DNA of 6,735 nucleotides from UBA647 sp964400545 (GTDB taxonomy: Bacteria > Acidobacteriota > Aminicenantia > UBA2199): the NCBI GenBank assembly GCA_964400545.1, contig CAYNUG010000119.1, positions 1 to 6,735 of the forward strand, given 5' to 3'. Position 1 is the first letter of the stretch. Each line of letters starts with the position of its first letter. Under the pieces are notes generated by a model. The model did no database searches and was not told the DNA's origin. It worked only from the letters and a program-made list of their open reading frames with translations. The translations under genes were made by a program, and so were the position numbers. This document shows positions 5,447 through 6,735 of this stretch, one piece after another.

Positions 5447-5488
5447 CCTCTATAATTTTCTAAATTTTCAAATCAATCACATAGGAGG
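5447..5488 (+). promoter_or_regulatory. trpB2 ribosome binding site and candidate anti-SD
   Basis: AGGAGG (5483-5488) is a strong Shine-Dalgarno four bases before the trpB2 ATG at 5493. CCTCTAT (5447-5453) can pair with ATAG(G)AGG (5481-5488) as seven pairs with one bulged G, closing a 27-nt AU-rich loop and hiding the site. CCTCTAT lies immediately after the leader closing stem. An alternative AU-only hairpin (5437-5445 with 5452-5459) would compete with both and expose the site. These are hand-found pairings; the SD is certain, the sequestration is a hypothesis. Confidence 0.45.
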
Positions 5489-5492
5489 AAAA

Positions 5493-6735
5493 ATGCAAAA
5501 ATTTGCAACCAGGAATTCAAAGAATTCTACAGATCATTTTTACAATATAAAAGCGGACCTTCCAGATCTGCCGGAACCGCCACTTCATCCCGGATTAAAG
5601 AGGCCGATAAACAAAGAGGATCTTCTTCCATTATTTTCTGAAGGTTTCATTGAACATGAGACCACAATGGAGAGAAATGTCCCGATCCCCCAAAAGGTTC
5701 TTGATGTTCTGAGCATGTACAGACCTTCACCGCTTATATATGCGGATGGTCTGAAAAAATATCTCAACACCCCAGCTCATATATTTTTCAAGTACGAGGG
5801 CGCAGGTCCGACAGGGAGTCATAAAAGCAATACGGCGATAGTTCAGGCTTATCTTGCCGCAAAAGAGGGTGTAAAGAGAATATCAACAGAGACAGGTGCG
5901 GGGCAGTGGGGGTCTGCATTATCCATGGCATGTTCAAGTTTCGACATGGATCTTTCTGTTTTTATGGTCAGAATAAGTTACAGACAGAAACCGGGAAGAA
6001 GGATCATGATGGAAATGTTCGGAGCCGATGTTTATGAGAGTCCGGGACCGAGAACGGATGTAGGGAAGAAGTATTTTGATATAGATCCGGATCATCCAGG
6101 GAGTCTGGGGATAGCTATTTCGGAAGCTATCGAACTTGCAGTGAAAGATGAAGGGACCAAGTATTCACTCGGTTCCGTCCTTGATGGAGTTCTTCTTCAT
6201 CAGACCATCATAGGGCAGGAAGCGGAAAAACAGATGAAGGAGTTTGGACTCGAGCCTGATATTATTATCGGGTGTGTTGGCGGAGGATCCAATTTCGCCG
6301 GGTTATCATTCCCTTTCATAGGAAAAGACCTTAAAAACAACGGGAATACAAAATTCTATGCGGTCGAGCCTGAAGTCTGCCCGACGATGACCAAGGGAGA
6401 ATTGAAATACGATTTCGGTGATAGTGCCGGTATGACCCCATTGTTGTATATGTATACTCTGGGCAAGGATTTCATCCCGCCTCCGATCCATGCAGGTGGC
6501 TTGAGGTATCATGGCATGGCGCCTCTGGTAAGTCATATGCAGAAGAAAGGTTATGTCGAATCCGTATCCTTTGCTGAACCGGAAGTGTTCTCAGCAGCAA
6601 ACATATTTTTGAGAACGGAGGGGATCCTACCTGCTCCGGAATCATCTCATGCAATAGCAAAAGTGATAGAAGAGGCTATTAAAGCAAGAGAGGAAGGTAA
6701 AGAAAAAGTGATCCTATTCAATTTGTCAGGGCATG
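5493..6735 (+). CDS. trpB2: Tryptophan synthase beta chain, TrpB2 subfamily, partial (C-terminus beyond window)
   Basis: The ORF runs 414 codons to the right edge without a stop. TrpB joins indole and L-serine to make L-tryptophan using pyridoxal phosphate in the cytoplasm. Visible signatures: GPTGSHKSNTA (105-115) with Lys111 as the PLP Schiff-base lysine; TETGAGQWG (132-140) with catalytic Glu133; SYRQKPGRRIMME (162-174); GCVGGGSNFAG (260-270), the phosphate-binding glycine loop; YDFGD (306-310); PPPIHAGGLRYHG (329-341); APESSHAI (381-388); and the final visible NLSGH (410-414), whose Ser412 should contact the cofactor ring. The long N-terminus, GQWGSA in place of GQHG, and the HAGGLRYHG block identify TrpB2 rather than the TrpA-partnered TrpB1. 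TrpB2 enzymes usually number about 430-455 residues, so little is missing. The ATG follows AGGAGG by four bases. No trpA is visible. The upstream Trp-Trp leader implies control by tryptophan supply. Confidence 0.96.
   Translation, partial: MQKFATRNSKNSTDHFYNIKADLPDLPEPPLHPGLKRPINKEDLLPLFSEGFIEHETTMERNVPIPQKVLDVLSMYRPSPLIYADGLKKYLNTPAHIFFKYEGAGPTGSHKSNTAIVQAYLAAKEGVKRISTETGAGQWGSALSMACSSFDMDLSVFMVRISYRQKPGRRIMMEMFGADVYESPGPRTDVGKKYFDIDPDHPGSLGIAISEAIELAVKDEGTKYSLGSVLDGVLLHQTIIGQEAEKQMKEFGLEPDIIIGCVGGGSNFAGLSFPFIGKDLKNNGNTKFYAVEPEVCPTMTKGELKYDFGDSAGMTPLLYMYTLGKDFIPPPIHAGGLRYHGMAPLVSHMQKKGYVESVSFAEPEVFSAANIFLRTEGILPAPESSHAIAKVIEEAIKAREEGKEKVILFNLSGH

Noticed and set aside
6306..6660. Minus-strand ORFs opposite trpB2.
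   Set aside because: The plus strand here encodes the conserved C-terminal half of TrpB2; these are shadows.
1..6735. CRISPR arrays, tRNA or rRNA genes and transposase genes.
   Set aside because: No regularly spaced repeats, no cloverleaf-like segments and no transposase motifs were found on either strand.

Overview
The window looks like a chromosomal segment of a Gram-negative (diderm) bacterium of moderate-to-low GC. The diderm call rests on the start of an LptE-type outer-membrane LPS-assembly lipoprotein and on three proteins in total with lipoprotein signal peptides. I cannot name the phylum from sequence alone. The many secreted lipoproteins, the mixed use of Shine-Dalgarno sites and a stand-alone TrpB2 would fit an FCB-type or candidate-phylum lineage, but that is inference.

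Layout. (1) 1-2749, minus strand: a good promoter drives leuS (leucyl-tRNA synthetase, complete). Its stop codon overlaps the start of lptE (partial, runs off the left edge) by 4 bp. (2) 2750-3947, plus strand: a repeat-rich AT-rich intergenic region, then a secreted CX5R (tyrosine/dual-specificity type) phosphatase lipoprotein. The phosphatase is bounded by a nearly perfect 39-bp inverted repeat, and the right arm supplies its last three codons and stop. (3) 4025-5293, minus strand: a divergent glycoside-hydrolase-family-5-like (TIM barrel) lipoprotein, convergent with the phosphatase. (4) 5333-6735, plus strand: a sigma70-type promoter, a short leader reading frame of 22 codons with tandem Trp codons, structured leader RNA, and then trpB2, a stand-alone tryptophan synthase beta chain cut off by the right edge.

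The most interesting item is the unlisted leader at 5333-5492. A promoter with TTGACA and 17-bp spacing places the transcription start at or next to the ATG of a tiny ORF. The ORF contains Trp-Trp (TGG TGG, 5411-5416) and ends at TAA 5435-5437. A GC hairpin begins inside the second Trp codon, and a 10-bp stem closes around most of the ORF. This is the architecture of tryptophan attenuation, applied here to trpB2. No intrinsic terminator is visible before trpB2, while two stretches complementary to the trpB2 Shine-Dalgarno are. The sequence therefore suggests control of translation initiation (or Rho-dependent termination) rather than the classical terminator/antiterminator switch. The leader promoter also physically overlaps the divergent promoter of the GH5-like gene.

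The genes do not form one pathway. leuS-lptE is a common housekeeping pairing, trpB2 serves tryptophan synthesis or indole salvage, and the phosphatase and GH5-like lipoproteins are envelope accessory genes of unknown substrate.
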